A DNA stretch of 64,000 bases from Clostridia bacterium (GTDB lineage: Bacteria > Bacillota > Clostridia > Lachnospirales > Lachnospiraceae). Location: positions 78,152-142,151 of the forward strand of contig QKAS01000022.1 of the NCBI GenBank assembly GCA_003246295.1, written 5' to 3'. Shown piece by piece: positions 8,590-17,371 of the stretch (position 1 is the first letter of the stretch; each line of letters begins with the position of its first letter). Below the pieces are notes generated by a model. The model made no database searches and was not told the DNA's origin. It worked only from the letters and a program-made list of their open reading frames with translations. Position numbers and translations under genes: made by a program.

Positions 8590-9579
8590 TCATTTTACTC
8601 TTCGATACTTTTGCTTACTACTATTCGGTTTATCAGGTACTGTCATCTCAAACAACCCAAGTTCCAGTGCTGGCAATAAATAGTTATCTCTAAAAGTAGG
8701 CCTATGCTTTAACCCCAATAATTCCATAAGTTCTTTCGTTGAGTATTCTTTATCACCAATAGCCTGTAACAATCTTTCGACTTGTTCGGTAACTTGTTCT
8801 CCAACTTGTTCGTTGTCTTCTATTTCACATAATGCATCATAGATTGTCTTTAACAAAAACTCGACGAATTTACCTGAATCAGCACTTTGGTCACATTCAC
8901 CAAGCACTTTGTAATATTCATCTTGACGTTCCCTTATCAACGTTTCTATTGGAAGCCAGCCAAACAGTGATTTCCATTTATACAGCAGCAGCGTCTGCCA
9001 CATCCGTCCCATTCGTCCATTCCCATCTGTAAATGGATGAATAAATTCAAATTCATAATGAAATACACAACTTTTTATCAATGGATGTACTTCTGCTCTT
9101 TTTGCCCAATCTATCAATTCTTTAATCAGATGTGGAACTTGATTTGCTGGTGGAGCCATATGAACCAACTGTGCTCCTGCAAATACTCCTACTCCACCAC
9201 TTCGAAAAGTTCCCACCTCTTTCGTCAATTCATTCATCAACACTTTATGTGCTAGTAGCATGTCCTTAACAGAATATGGATTCATTTCCAACAGCCTATT
9301 GTATGCCTCAAAAGCATTCTTAACCTCGCATATTTCATCTGGTGCCCCAAGAATTCTTTTCCCATTGATAATATCCGTTACCTGATCCAGAGATAAGGAA
9401 TTATTTTCAATTGCTAACGAGGCATAAATGGTACGGATACGATTATCCCTTCTAAGTCTTGGGTTATTACTCATATTATCATTTATTGTGATTTTGGTTA
9501 TTATTTCAGTAATAGCAGAAATTAAATTTACTGTTTTATCTGATATTGTATATGGTGGAATATAACCTTTTTCGCTCAT
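8590..9579 (-). CDS. Fic family protein with N-terminal inhibitory motif and C-terminal winged helix
   Basis: This 329-residue protein carries the complete Fic active-site motif HPFTDGNGRMGR (181-192), with catalytic His181 and the anion-binding loop. An inhibitory helix SLAIEN (54-59) matches the (S/T)xxxE(G/N) consensus, placing it in the class with an internal antitoxin-like helix. The flap region lies around FRSGGVGVFAGAQLVHMAPP. Residues about 270-329 look like a winged helix-turn-helix, common in Fic proteins that may bind DNA. Fic proteins transfer AMP or other nucleotidyl groups from NTPs to target proteins. The target is unknown. An inverted repeat over the promoter suggests autoregulation through the winged helix. 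Confidence 0.88.
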   Translation of the reverse strand: MSEKGYIPPYTISDKTVNLISAITEIITKITINDNMSNNPRLRRDNRIRTIYASLAIENNSLSLDQVTDIINGKRILGAPDEICEVKNAFEAYNRLLEMNPYSVKDMLLAHKVLMNELTKEVGTFRSGGVGVFAGAQLVHMAPPANQVPHLIKELIDWAKRAEVHPLIKSCVFHYEFEFIHPFTDGNGRMGRMWQTLLLYKWKSLFGWLPIETLIRERQDEYYKVLGECDQSADSGKFVEFLLKTIYDALCEIEDNEQVGEQVTEQVERLLQAIGDKEYSTKELMELLGLKHRPTFRDNYLLPALELGLFEMTVPDKPNSSKQKYRRVK

Positions 9580-9638
9580 ATTTTCCTCTCTGCGTGCTCA
9601 AATTTGCACTTGCATGATGAAACTTCATTGTTTTACCA

Positions 9639-9663
9639 CTTGTACAATATTATACCGTACAAG
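9639..9663 (-). promoter_or_regulatory. Putative fic promoter -10 box inside an inverted repeat
   Basis: On the minus strand a TATAAT box sits between the arms of a perfect 7-bp inverted repeat (CTTGTAC ... GTACAAG, 11-base spacer), about 60-80 bases upstream of the fic start. A regulator bound here would block polymerase. No convincing -35 box is visible at 17 bp. The Fic winged helix is a candidate binder; that is inference. Confidence 0.5.
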
Positions 9664-9765
9664 TTTTTATAATACTACTACTTTTCAAATAATTTGTAAA
9701 AATATGATATTATAAATGCCATCAAAATCGTTCCGTAATAACCAACAAGAATAAATTTTAGAATT

Positions 9766-9805
9766 AAAATAAGCATCCTACATATGATTGTAAGATACTT
9801 ATTTT
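9766..9805. terminator. Hairpin downstream of metA, possible terminator
   Basis: Arms AAAATAAGCATC (9766-9777) and GATACTTATTTT (9794-9805) pair with one mismatch around a 16-base loop. T-rich sequence flanks both sides. It may end the metA transcript, about 210 bases past its stop. The loop is long and the stem AT-rich, so it would be weak. Confidence 0.4.
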
Positions 9806-9846
9806 AGTGTTTAATACTCTGTTATATGGGTCTTTAATTTACGCCC

Positions 9847-9883
9847 TTTTTATTTCAAATACACGCCCAAAAAGAAATAAAAA
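9847..9883. repeat. AT-rich inverted repeat between fic and metA
   Basis: A perfect 10-bp inverted repeat (TTTTTATTTC / GAAATAAAAA, 17-base spacer) is found here. It could be a second weak terminator for metA, but it has almost no G or C in the stem. The rest of the 9580-9972 stretch holds no gene that I can see. Confidence 0.3.
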
Positions 9884-9972
9884 TATATTAAAATGCGATA
9901 CTTTGCGATACTCTCTTTTTTGATTAATAAACGCTGAAACCATTGAAAACACTAGAGTCTACTGACATTCTA

Positions 9973-10010
9973 CTACAACTCATAAGGCGTCACTCTGATA
10001 ACTGCCAACT
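9973..10010 (-). pseudogene. Relic of a second metA 3' end
   Basis: Directly after the metA stop, the minus strand reads ...E-L-A-V-I-R-V-T-P-Y-E-L-stop, ending with TAG at 9975-9973. The intact metA ends ...[13 protein letters not shown]. The last seven or so codons match at nucleotide level with mostly third-position changes. This looks like the leftover tail of a duplicated or replaced metA copy, not a functional gene. Confidence 0.55.
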
Positions 10011-10017
10011 CCACACC

Positions 10018-10923
10018 TTATAATTCGTAAGGTGTCACCTGGTAGACATAATAATTCAACCAATTCGTATACAACGCATTACAATGCGATCTCCACTGTA
10101 ATAGCGGCTTTTGATTGCTGTCATCCTGGGGATAATAATTCACCGGGACTTCTATTGTAAGTCCTTTGTTCTTATCTCTCATGTATTCATTATGAAGTGT
10201 ATAACGATCATACTCTGGGTGTCCCATGACAAATACATGTTTACCGCCATCTGCAATCGCCAAAAAGACGCCTGCCTCTTCTGATTCTGCAAGTACGGTC
10301 AACTCCTGATTATGATGAATCGCTTCACTGCTGACTGTTGTATATCTGCTGTGTGGTGCCAGAAAATAATCATCAAATCCTCTGACCAATGGTTCCCTTC
10401 TGTTTGCTACTTTATGTGCAAACACACCAAATAACTTCTCACCTAATAATTCTTTATCTAGTCCGTAATGATAGAACAATCCAGCCTGCGCACCCCAGCA
10501 AATATGTAGTGTTGAGGTAACATGCGACTTGGACCATTCCATGATTTCACACAGTTCTTCCCAATAGTCCACTTCTTCGTATCCCAGCTGTTCCACAGGT
10601 GCACCCGTAATAATCAGACCATCATATTTGTTGTGTTTTAATTCCTGAAAAGAATTATAAAACTGATTCAGATGATTTGTTGGTGTGTTGACTGAAATAT
10701 GGCTTCCTGTATTCATGAAAGTAACATCAACCTGTAATGGCGTATTGGAAAAAGCACGAAGTAATTGCAGTTCTGTATCCTGTTTGACTGGCATTAGGTT
10801 TAGGATACATATTTGAAGCGGACGAATATTCTGTGAAAGTGCACGGTTCTCATCCATCACAAATATATTTTCATTTTCCAGAATTTCCTTTGCAGGCAGG
10901 TCACTTTGAATTTTTATTGGCAT
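10018..10923 (-). CDS. metA: Homoserine O-acetyltransferase (MetA family)
   Basis: The 301-residue length is standard for MetA. The catalytic Cys142 (HICWGAQA) and the His235/Glu237 pair (GHPEYDR) are in place. Residue 111 is Glu (TGAPVE); in the family Glu111 favours acetyl-CoA and Gly111 succinyl-CoA, so this enzyme is predicted to make O-acetylhomoserine, the first step of methionine synthesis from homoserine. It begins 24 bases after the ligA stop and is probably transcribed with ligA and the pseudouridine synthase gene. No S-box or T-box leader is seen immediately upstream, so methionine control is not evident here. Confidence 0.95.
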   Translation of the reverse strand: MPIKIQSDLPAKEILENENIFVMDENRALSQNIRPLQICILNLMPVKQDTELQLLRAFSNTPLQVDVTFMNTGSHISVNTPTNHLNQFYNSFQELKHNKYDGLIITGAPVEQLGYEEVDYWEELCEIMEWSKSHVTSTLHICWGAQAGLFYHYGLDKELLGEKLFGVFAHKVANRREPLVRGFDDYFLAPHSRYTTVSSEAIHHNQELTVLAESEEAGVFLAIADGGKHVFVMGHPEYDRYTLHNEYMRDKNKGLTIEVPVNYYPQDDSNQKPLLQWRSHCNALYTNWLNYYVYQVTPYEL

Positions 10924-10947
10924 AGTTTTCCCTCATCCTTATTTATT

Positions 10948-12909
10948 TCAGCGTAAGAAACGATCTTTGAATTCCTGTTCGCTGATAATAGGTACTGATA
11001 GTTCTTTTGCTTTTTTATTTTTAGAAGAAGATGACTGTGTATCGTTATTGATCAGATAACTGGTCTTTGCTGTGACACTTCCGGTCACTTTCCCACCCAG
11101 ATTTTCAATCACGGTTTGCAGTTCTTTTCGATTTTCAAACGTTTCCAGAGAACCTGTAATAACGAATGTCATCTGATCAAGTACCGTTCCAACGCTTTGT
11201 TCCTCCTGCTCGATGTTCAGTTCTGCTAGCAGAAGATCCAATGCAGTCTTATTCTTTTCATTTTCAAAATACTGTACAATGGCGAGCGCAATCACTTCTC
11301 CAATTCCACCGATGCTGCTTAATGTTTCAAGGTCGGCATTTCTAAGAGCATCCAAATTCTGCTTGAAGAATCTACTCAGCATTTTTGCATTCGCAGGTCC
11401 GATATTCGCAATACCAAGCGCATAGATGACTCGTGCAAGATTGGTATTCCTTGAAGTTTCTATACTTGCAATCAGATTCTGATATGATTTTTCTCCAAAT
11501 CCCTCCATGGTGATGATATCAGACTGAAACCGATCCAGATGATACAGATCTGCATACGTATGAATAAATCCCTTTCCGATAAATTTTTCAAGGGTTGCTT
11601 CTGACAGTCCCTCTACATTCATCGCATCTCTACTCACAAAATGACTGAATGATTTCAGCTTTTTAATATCACAAGCAGGATTCGGACAAATCAATACCTC
11701 TGCTTCATTATCTTTGACAACAACTGTCTCATTTCCGCAGACCGGACATTGATCCGGAATCTGAATCTGATGGCTCCGGGTCAGATTATCTGCAATCTGT
11801 GGAATAATCATATTTGCCTTATATACAGTAATCACATCACCGATGCCAAGTTGTAGATTCTTGAGGATACTTAAATTATGAACGGAAGCTCTGCTCACAG
11901 TGGTACCTTCCAGTTCAACTGGCTCAAAAATTGCTACGGGATTAATCAGCCCTGTTCTGCTCGGGCTCCATTCTATCTGAAGTAATTTTGTTTCTCTTAT
12001 TTCATCTGCCCATTTGAAAGCAATAGAGTCTCTTGGGAATTTAGACGTGCTCCCAAGACTTTCTCCATAAGCAATATCATCGTAACACAGTACTAGTCCG
12101 TCTGTTGGAATATCATAGTTTGATATATCTCTTGCAAATGTCTCAATCGCTTCTAAAATGGTCTCTTGCTCTACTTCAACTGCACCTGCGACCTCAAACC
12201 CAAGTCCTGCCAGAAACGCCATCTGCCTTTTCCTCGAATTATGAAAATCTACCATATCTGCCTTCACAAGCGAAAATGCATAGAATCTCACATTACGTGC
12301 TGCTGTAATTTCATTATTTAATTGTCTGACTGACCCGCTGCATAGATTTCTGGGATTTTTATATTTTTCCTGCGCTTCTTCAATATTTGCATTGATTTTT
12401 TCAAAATCAGAATAGGTGATAACAGCCTCACCGCGCAAAATCAATTCTCCTTGAAAAGGGATCGTGCGTGGAAGATTTTTAAATTTAAGTGCATTATTGG
12501 TGACAACTTCACCAATCTCACCATTACCACGTGTAACTGCTTTTATCAGTTTTCCGTCAAGATATGTCAATACAATCGTAAGCCCATCCATTTTCCAAGA
12601 CAGGATTCCCTTTTGATCTCCAAGCCAGGATTTTAATTCTTCTCTGTCTTTTGTTTTTCCCAGAGAAAGCATTTGTTTTTCATGGCGCTCTTTCGGTAGT
12701 TCTTCTACCGCTTCATATCCCACTTTAACGGTAGGACTGTCAGCCATGACGATCCCGCTTGTCTCTTCCAGTGCAACCAGTTCATCATAGTATTTATCAT
12801 AATCATAATTGGACATGATTTCACGATCCTGCGCATAATATGCTTTTGAAGCATCTTGCAGGATACGAATCAGTTCTTTCATTCTGTTCATCGTTCTATT
12901 CTCATTCAT
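10948..12909 (-). CDS. ligA: NAD-dependent DNA ligase LigA
   Basis: The 653-residue protein contains the adenylation motif WKMDG with catalytic Lys106, and the nucleotidyltransferase and OB-fold regions. A four-Cys zinc finger follows (CPVCGNE...LICPNPACD), then helix-hairpin-helix repeats (GIANIGPANAKML and IGGIGEVIA) and a C-terminal BRCT domain (about 580-653, TFVITGSLETFENRKEL). It seals nicks in duplex DNA during replication and repair using NAD. It lies 17 bases downstream of the pseudouridine synthase gene. It is slightly shorter than the commonest 670-residue form, with no missing motif. Confidence 0.97.
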   Translation of the reverse strand: MNENRTMNRMKELIRILQDASKAYYAQDREIMSNYDYDKYYDELVALEETSGIVMADSPTVKVGYEAVEELPKERHEKQMLSLGKTKDREELKSWLGDQKGILSWKMDGLTIVLTYLDGKLIKAVTRGNGEIGEVVTNNALKFKNLPRTIPFQGELILRGEAVITYSDFEKINANIEEAQEKYKNPRNLCSGSVRQLNNEITAARNVRFYAFSLVKADMVDFHNSRKRQMAFLAGLGFEVAGAVEVEQETILEAIETFARDISNYDIPTDGLVLCYDDIAYGESLGSTSKFPRDSIAFKWADEIRETKLLQIEWSPSRTGLINPVAIFEPVELEGTTVSRASVHNLSILKNLQLGIGDVITVYKANMIIPQIADNLTRSHQIQIPDQCPVCGNETVVVKDNEAEVLICPNPACDIKKLKSFSHFVSRDAMNVEGLSEATLEKFIGKGFIHTYADLYHLDRFQSDIITMEGFGEKSYQNLIASIETSRNTNLARVIYALGIANIGPANAKMLSRFFKQNLDALRNADLETLSSIGGIGEVIALAIVQYFENEKNKTALDLLLAELNIEQEEQSVGTVLDQMTFVITGSLETFENRKELQTVIENLGGKVTGSVTAKTSYLINNDTQSSSSKNKKAKELSVPIISEQEFKDRFLR

Positions 12910-12926
12910 GAAAATCCATCCGTCTT

Positions 12927-13694
12927 CTATTTTGTTCTTCTATTTTGATCATTTATTTTTTTCTTTGTCAAAGAAGTGCTCTCACACAATTGATATAACT
13001 GCGTTGTCTCTTCCTGCGTGAGTTCTCTATACTCTCCATATTTCAGACCGTCTAGTTTGATGTTCATGATTCTGGTTCTCTTTAACTTAACGACCTGGTA
13101 ACCAAGTTCCTTACACATTCGTCTGATTTGTCTGTTCAGCCCCTGTGTCAGTATGATTTCAACAGAATACGGACCTGTTTGTCTGATCTGACATGGTTTT
13201 GTCTTTACTTTCAGTTCTTTAAGAAAAACACCCTGTTTCATCTGCTCTAAAAATTCAGGTGTGATTTTTTTATTCAATTTGACCTGATATTCTTTTTCAT
13301 GTTCATGCTCTGCACGTGTAATTTTCTGAATCAGATCTCCGTCATTGCTCATCAGCATTAGGCCTTCTGAATCTTTATCAAGTCTTCCTGCATAGGTGAC
13401 TCTGATTGGATATTTCATATATTCTGTAATTGTAATTTCAGCATGCTCATCTTTTTCTGTGCTGGTAACACCTTCAGGTTTATAGAAAGCCAATACTACC
13501 TTTTTGGTTACTTTCATGACTGGTTTTCCATTGACAACCACCTGCATCTCCATGGTAATTCTGTCTCCAAGTCCAGCAGGAGAACCATCCACGAATACTT
13601 TCCCTGATTCAATCAAACGGTCTGCTTCTCTTCTGGAGCAGACACCCTGATCTGCCAGATATTTATTTAAACGTACATCTTCTTTCTTTTCCAA
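12927..13694 (-). CDS. rRNA pseudouridine synthase, RsuA/RluB/RluF family
   Basis: An S4 RNA-binding domain (VRLNKYLADQGVCSRREADRLI) is followed by the RsuA-type catalytic domain with the motif GRLDKDSEGLML containing the catalytic Asp. Members convert specific uridines in 16S or 23S rRNA to pseudouridine; the exact site cannot be fixed from the sequence. I place the start at TTG 13694, giving 255 residues, because AAAGGGGGAG lies six bases upstream and the product then opens MEKKEDVRLNKYL. A longer frame from TTG 13733 would begin only about 8 bases after the predicted transcription start and has no ribosome site. First gene of a probable rlu-ligA-metA operon. Confidence 0.85.
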   Translation of the reverse strand: MEKKEDVRLNKYLADQGVCSRREADRLIESGKVFVDGSPAGLGDRITMEMQVVVNGKPVMKVTKKVVLAFYKPEGVTSTEKDEHAEITITEYMKYPIRVTYAGRLDKDSEGLMLMSNDGDLIQKITRAEHEHEKEYQVKLNKKITPEFLEQMKQGVFLKELKVKTKPCQIRQTGPYSVEIILTQGLNRQIRRMCKELGYQVVKLKRTRIMNIKLDGLKYGEYRELTQEETTQLYQLCESTSLTKKKINDQNRRTK

Positions 13695-13747
13695 GAAAAG
13701 CTCCCCCTTTGGCGTTATGGCAACATGTTTCAATAGGTACTCTTGTC

Positions 13748-13776
13748 ATTATACTTGAAAAATGTTATCTGTGCAA
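13748..13776 (-). promoter_or_regulatory. Sigma-A-type promoter of the rlu-ligA-metA operon
   Basis: TTGCAC (13776-13771) and TATAAT (13753-13748) are separated by exactly 17 bases on the minus strand. Transcription should start near 13741, leaving a leader of about 47 bases to the TTG start at 13694. A 9-bp perfect hairpin (13794-13818) lies just upstream of the -35 box. Confidence 0.7.
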
Positions 13777-13842
13777 TTGTGTTTGAGTATGGGCTGCTAT
13801 AGTTAAATGCTATAGCAGAATTTGTGTTTTTCCTTTAACAAA

Positions 13843-13877
13843 AACACTTCCAATCATTTGTAATCATTGGAAGTGTT
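13843..13877 (-). terminator. Terminator of the MurNAc operon
   Basis: A perfect 12-bp inverted repeat (AACACTTCCAAT / ATTGGAAGTGTT) with an 11-base loop is followed by TTTTTG on the minus strand. It lies about 40 bases past the mupG stop. Confidence 0.88.
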
Positions 13878-13916
13878 CTTATGATGAAATATATTAAAAG
13901 GTTGTTGGTTAATTCA

Positions 13917-15005
13917 TTATGGAATCAACTTGATTCCAAGTCCATTTCTGATAAATGGAAGATATTTTCGATCTTCTTCATGAATCTCTCCGATAATATT
14001 CATTCTGTCATCACCTGGAAGATTCAGTCTTGCAATCTCAAGTTCCCCCATATATCTTAAGTATTTCTGATTGGATATACAAATACTTCCTGTCTTTCTG
14101 ACATCTTCTGTCCATTCGCTGTCAAATTCCATACGTCTGTTACTGTCCTCTGTATGTTCGGCCTGTATCTCCATATGATAAAACCTTGACTCTTGGGAGC
14201 GAAATATCATTTCGCTGGAGTCAGGTCTGTCATGGTGAATCATATCTCTGACAAACTGATACTGCGGTGTTATCTGTGATCTCAGTTCAACATAGTCTTC
14301 CCCTAGGCAGGAAAATGCATGCCAATTCTGATCCGTCAGATCCACATCTCCGACCATAACAATATCACACATTCCATCCAAATAAAGTTCAAGCATATTT
14401 AACACTACTTCTTCTTTTTGATTGCGATGTTTTTCCACTGTTGGCAATCCCTCTCCCAAAGGTCCTCTCATTATAAGATCGCCAGGAACAAATGCCATCG
14501 TAGTAAACCCAAGGACTTTTAATCTAAAATTAATCTCCCTGACTCTTTGAATTGATAGACCACTGTGTTGTTTTGGATAATAATTATGGCATGCAGCAAA
14601 TCTTCTAAAATCCGCACCGGCCTCTTTCCATGCATCAATTTCTTCTTCTGTAATTGTTGATGCATTGAACACAACATGAAACTTATGAGACAGGGCAACT
14701 GTTTCCTGTGCTGTAAACCCATAATCAAGCCTGATGTACTCAATTCCAAGCGCTTCCAATGCGTCTATCGTCTGTACGCCCAGTTTTTCAAGCGTCTCCG
14801 GTCCTACATCAACAATCAGTTTCAGATTCCCTTCTTGGCAAATCTGAAGAACTTCGCCAATCGACTGACGATAGTCAATTCCATTTTCCTCCGGAATATG
14901 CAGGGAAGTAAAAAGATACTGTGCTTTATGGGCGATTGCCTTATGTAGAATTTCTTTATTCTTTTGTAAACCACTTGAAAAATAGAAAGAAAGTCCTGTT
15001 TTCAT
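13917..15005 (-). CDS. mupG: MupG-type 6-phospho-N-acetylmuramidase (DUF871)
   Basis: This 362-residue protein matches the DUF871/MupG family: an N-terminal TIM-barrel-like domain (KTGLSFYFSSGLQKN...YLFTSLHIPEE, then GIEYIRLDYGF and FNASTI) and a C-terminal beta domain starting near residue 245. MupG cleaves MurNAc-6-phosphate-GlcNAc, freeing MurNAc-6P for the etherase. Its stop-to-start spacing with murP is zero and it is the last gene of the operon before a strong terminator. The operon context (MurR, MurQ, MurP) supports the cell wall salvage role strongly. The disaccharide substrate would arrive through MurP. Confidence 0.9.
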   Translation of the reverse strand: MKTGLSFYFSSGLQKNKEILHKAIAHKAQYLFTSLHIPEENGIDYRQSIGEVLQICQEGNLKLIVDVGPETLEKLGVQTIDALEALGIEYIRLDYGFTAQETVALSHKFHVVFNASTITEEEIDAWKEAGADFRRFAACHNYYPKQHSGLSIQRVREINFRLKVLGFTTMAFVPGDLIMRGPLGEGLPTVEKHRNQKEEVVLNMLELYLDGMCDIVMVGDVDLTDQNWHAFSCLGEDYVELRSQITPQYQFVRDMIHHDRPDSSEMIFRSQESRFYHMEIQAEHTEDSNRRMEFDSEWTEDVRKTGSICISNQKYLRYMGELEIARLNLPGDDRMNIIGEIHEEDRKYLPFIRNGLGIKLIP

Positions 15006-16427
15006 TTATTTTCCATAAACCTCATTAATTCTGTCTTCATCTACACCAAAGAAATGTGTAACAACATAACCACCGATATAAGCTGCTACCATTGCAATAA
15101 TATAACCAATCTGTTGTCCCGGTTGTACGATTAACAGACCAAATAAACCTGATACGCCCTGTGACACTGTTCCAAGATGTAGTAATGCTGCTACAGCACC
15201 ACCAAAGCCAGCACCAATACATGCTGTAATAAATGGTTTGCCAAGAGGTAATGTAACAGCATACATCATTGGCTCACCGATTCCAAGAATTCCAACTGGG
15301 ATCGAATCTCTGATATAACGTTTTAATTTCTGATTTTTTGTTTTTCTATAAAGAGCAAAACCAGCACCAACCTGTCCGCCGCCTGCCATCATAAGGATTG
15401 GCAACAGATAATTGATTCCCTGTGTAGCTCCTGCTGGGTCGTTCAGCATCGCATGAATTGGTGTCAGTGCCTGATGCAGACCAACTGCAACAAGTGGCAG
15501 GAAACCAGCAGATAATATATATCCACCTAAAAATCCCATTTTCTCATATACAAAACTCAAAATAGCAAAAATAGCTTTTGTAAGTCCAGCACCAAAAGGC
15601 TGAATCACGATCAGTACAATAATACCACCAACAATCAGTACCAGTAGAGGACTGATAAAGGTATCAATCAGGTCAGGCATATGTTTACGGATTTTCTTTT
15701 CAAGAAATGCAAAGAAAACACCTGCAATCAATGCTGCGAGAAGTCCACCTGATGCCGGATTAAATGGTGCATTGGTAATTGGTAAATTAATCTGTGCATC
15801 ATTTACCATAGATAGCAGCGGCATCGCCGGATTGGATATAGACAGTGCCCCTGCAATTGCACCAAGAACACCTGAACCACCAAATTCTTTTGCTGCATTA
15901 AAACCTACAAGAATTGGTAAGTATGCGAACATTGCCCATCCCATGGTACGGATACACTGATACCACCATACACCTGCAAGACTACCCTGTGTAGATACGT
16001 TAATAACATTACAAATACCATTGATCAGTCCGGCTGCTATAATACCAGGAAGCAATGCAACAAAGATATTTGCAATCTTCTTTAAAAAACGCTGAACTGG
16101 TTTATCATATTTTGCTTTTTGTGCTTCTTTGTTCTCTTTTGCAAGTTCATTTACACTTTCTTCTGAAGCTTCTCCTTTCAGAAGGCCTGTCAGTTCACTG
16201 AACTCATCCAGTATTTTGTTGACTTTTCCTGGTCCAAATACAATCTGAATTGTCTCACTCTCAACAACACCCAGAACACCTTCCAGATTTTTCACACCAG
16301 CAATGTCTACTTTGGAAAGATCTTTGATCCCAACACGAAGTCTTGTCATGCATGCTGCATTTGAGGTAATGTTGTCTTTACCTCCTAACAATGTTACCAG
16401 TTCTTCACTGATTGCTTTGAAATTCAT
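15006..16427 (-). CDS. murP: PTS EIIBC transporter, N-acetylmuramic acid type
   Basis: The 473-residue protein has an EIIB domain (residues 1-90) with the phosphorylation-site Cys26 in NAACMTRLRV, a linker of about 20 residues, then an EIIC membrane domain of about ten helices (110-465). It imports MurNAc or MurNAc-GlcNAc and phosphorylates it during passage. There is no EIIA domain, as is usual for MurP, which borrows EIIA from another system. It sits between murQ and mupG. The sequence alone resembles the glucose/sucrose-type EIIBC group, so the substrate assignment rests mainly on the operon. Confidence 0.88.
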   Translation of the reverse strand: MNFKAISEELVTLLGGKDNITSNAACMTRLRVGIKDLSKVDIAGVKNLEGVLGVVESETIQIVFGPGKVNKILDEFSELTGLLKGEASEESVNELAKENKEAQKAKYDKPVQRFLKKIANIFVALLPGIIAAGLINGICNVINVSTQGSLAGVWWYQCIRTMGWAMFAYLPILVGFNAAKEFGGSGVLGAIAGALSISNPAMPLLSMVNDAQINLPITNAPFNPASGGLLAALIAGVFFAFLEKKIRKHMPDLIDTFISPLLVLIVGGIIVLIVIQPFGAGLTKAIFAILSFVYEKMGFLGGYILSAGFLPLVAVGLHQALTPIHAMLNDPAGATQGINYLLPILMMAGGGQVGAGFALYRKTKNQKLKRYIRDSIPVGILGIGEPMMYAVTLPLGKPFITACIGAGFGGAVAALLHLGTVSQGVSGLFGLLIVQPGQQIGYIIAMVAAYIGGYVVTHFFGVDEDRINEVYGK

Positions 16428-16474
16428 GGTTGTTTCTCCTCCTTTAGTTCTGCCTTTACCTCATACGTTTTTCT

Positions 16475-17371
16475 TTATTGCTGCAGGGCGATTCTTATTT
16501 TTCCTCCCGCCTCTTCAAGCCTTTTTTGTGCAACCTCAGCCTGACATCCCATCAGTATCATTGTAATCGCTGTTTTGACATGTCCATCTGCCTGTTCCAA
16601 TGCTTGTTTTGCTTCTTCACGTTCACAGCCGGTTGCTGTGATTACAATGTTTTGTGCTCTCACGATTAGCTTCTCATTGCTCTGAATGACATCTACCATT
16701 AAATTCTCATATGCTTTTCCAACACCGACCATGCTGCCTGTTGAAATGATGTTTAATACCATCTTCTGTGCTGTTCCTGCTTTTAATCTGGTCGAACCCG
16801 TCAATACTTCAGGACCTGGCTCTGGTTCAATGGCCAGCTGTGCTTCTTTGCCAATTGCAGATCCTTTGTTACAAGAAATTGCAATCGTTTTACACCCACA
16901 TGCATTGGCATAACGCAGTCCATAAATAACATATGGTGTTCTTCCTGAAGCTGCGAGCCCTATTACAATATCTTCTTTTTTTAATTGAATACGTTTTAAA
17001 TCTTCTTCACATAATACCTGGCTATCCTCTGCCCCCTCCACTGCTTTGACAAATGCTCTGTCTCCACCGGCAATCAGACCGACGACGAGTTCAGGAGGGA
17101 CCCCAAATGTTGGCGGACACTCAACGGCATCCAGCACGCCCAATCTTCCTGACGTTCCAGCACCAATATAAATAATCCTGCCACCATTTTTAAGACTTTC
17201 TGTTGCCCATGTGATTGCGGTTGCGATCTGGGGCAATACCTCTCTCACCGCAAAGATTACTTTTTCATCCTCCTGATTCATAATCTGGGCAATTTCTATT
17301 GGAGACATGATATCCAGATTCATTGTGTCCGGATTTCGCGACTCCGTCGTTAACTTTGTAAGATCAATCAC
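16475..17371 (-). CDS. murQ: N-acetylmuramic acid 6-phosphate etherase
   Basis: The protein has a SIS sugar-isomerase fold with GAGTSGRLG (70-78) and the catalytic glutamate in DAVECPP (Glu84), plus a C-terminal UBA-like helical tail. It cleaves the lactyl ether of MurNAc-6P to give GlcNAc-6P and lactate. I place the start at GTG 17371, 298 residues, because AAGGAGG lies eight bases upstream and the product then begins [13 protein letters not shown], as in known MurQ proteins. An ATG upstream at 17467 would add 32 residues from inside murR and lacks support. The start overlaps the murR stop by 8 bases, implying coupling. Confidence 0.95.
   Translation of the reverse strand: MIDLTKLTTESRNPDTMNLDIMSPIEIAQIMNQEDEKVIFAVREVLPQIATAITWATESLKNGGRIIYIGAGTSGRLGVLDAVECPPTFGVPPELVVGLIAGGDRAFVKAVEGAEDSQVLCEEDLKRIQLKKEDIVIGLAASGRTPYVIYGLRYANACGCKTIAISCNKGSAIGKEAQLAIEPEPGPEVLTGSTRLKAGTAQKMVLNIISTGSMVGVGKAYENLMVDVIQSNEKLIVRAQNIVITATGCEREEAKQALEQADGHVKTAITMILMGCQAEVAQKRLEEAGGKIRIALQQ

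Noticed and set aside
9888..9915. Direct repeat GCGATACT upstream of metA's relic
   Set aside because: Two copies of an 8-base word in AT-rich DNA can occur by chance.
15772..15960. Plus-strand frame inside murP
   Set aside because: Mirror frame of a certain membrane protein gene, no independent support.
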